Assembly (NCBI GenBank): GCA_030867875.1
Contig: JAOWCC010000064.1
Coordinates: 35,052,802-35,116,801 of the forward strand
Length of the DNA: 64,000 nt
DNA from: Actinernus sp. WN-2022
Lineage: Eukaryota > Cnidaria > Anthozoa > Actiniaria > Actinernidae
Direction of reading: 5' to 3'
The notes beneath the pieces are model-generated. The model had not been told where the DNA came from and did no database searches. It worked only from the letters and a program-made list of their open reading frames with translations. The position numbers and the translations under genes were made by a program. Shown piece by piece: positions 63,681-64,000 of the stretch (position 1 is its first letter; each line of letters begins with the position of its first letter).

Positions 63681-64000
63681 GCATCGCCTTTTTTCTTCGC
63701 GCGAACGGCAGAAATGACCACTCGAGTCAGCACCATTTTCTCGCGTTTGCCGTTTGCGGTTTCTTCGTGAAGGTCTGTTGTTGTGAACGTGGGAATTCTT
63801 TTCCATTTCTCTTATAGATTTATTTTAGAAACTTAAACAAAATCTGATGTTTCCCGTAAAACGTGGCGCTTAATCATTAGCTCTAATTACCCCGGTCTTA
63901 ATTCACGCGGAAGACATAAGTCGTAGTTCTGCTCCATGGCCATATTGCATGACCACATGCATGATAAAGTCACATGATCACAAGCGATAATATGATTGGT
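63681..64000. other. Right edge, nothing recognised
   Basis: Non-coding, probably intron of the BCOR-like gene. No repeat family already listed is seen here. Confidence 0.4.

Noticed and set aside
1..64000. CRISPR array, bacterial operon or viral replication gene
   Set aside because: Tandem arrays here have no unique spacers, and coding content is animal genes and retroelements only.

Overview
This is nuclear DNA of a cnidarian, most likely an anthozoan such as a stony coral. Genes are split into short exons by long introns, and tRNA-derived SINEs, TIR/MITE elements, CR1/L2-like LINEs and Penelope-like elements (PLEs) fill most of the sequence. The protein-coding content reads as animal (profilin, a BCOR-type co-repressor, a class A GPCR). 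I see no bacterial operon, CRISPR array or canonical rRNA/tRNA gene. The species call is inference.

Left part (1-9.0 kb, minus strand): a profilin gene in two coding exons (8870-9010 and 1162-1443), together 140 aa, separated by a 7.4-kb intron. The intron holds a TIR element, a decayed LINE in the opposite orientation and foldback repeats. The profilin ATG directly follows a 3' splice site, so its promoter and 5' UTR must lie further right; a candidate leader exon with a donor lies near 25.06-25.16 kb.

Middle (9-36 kb): no intact gene recognised. It contains an inverted/direct repeat block (9.2-13.6 kb), two more copies of the CCGTATT-TIR family, a decayed PLE (14-15 kb), a RecQ-like helicase scrap (18.5 kb), a SINE nested in another SINE (19.2-19.7 kb), one Ty3/Gypsy-type LTR with a broken gag (19.9-20.4 kb), many MITEs, and the 3' half of a PLE with an open C-terminal GIY-YIG reading frame followed by a hammerhead-ribozyme-like motif (30.7-31.8 kb).

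Right part (36.2 kb to the window edge, minus strand): at least 14 phase-compatible exons of a BCOR/BCORL1-type Polycomb (PRC1.1) co-repressor. They encode Lys/Glu-rich linkers, ankyrin repeats, the acidic linker and a C-terminal PUFD-like domain. The N-terminal part lies beyond the window. Its introns contain a nested, antisense, intronless GPCR gene (47569-48501, melatonin-receptor-like), a LINE with an open 731-aa reverse transcriptase ORF (39.2-41.9 kb), PLE remnants and many MITEs. Two tandem arrays in this gene sit on exon edges and multiply its splice signals: a 49-bp x ~23 array at a donor (56.2-57.35 kb) and a ~92-bp x 3 array at an acceptor (37.7-38.0 kb).

Most functional content is therefore two ordinary animal genes plus one GPCR. 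The unusual material is in the repeats: ribozyme-like PLE tails, a decayed 2A-like motif in a LINE, and splice-site-bearing minisatellites.
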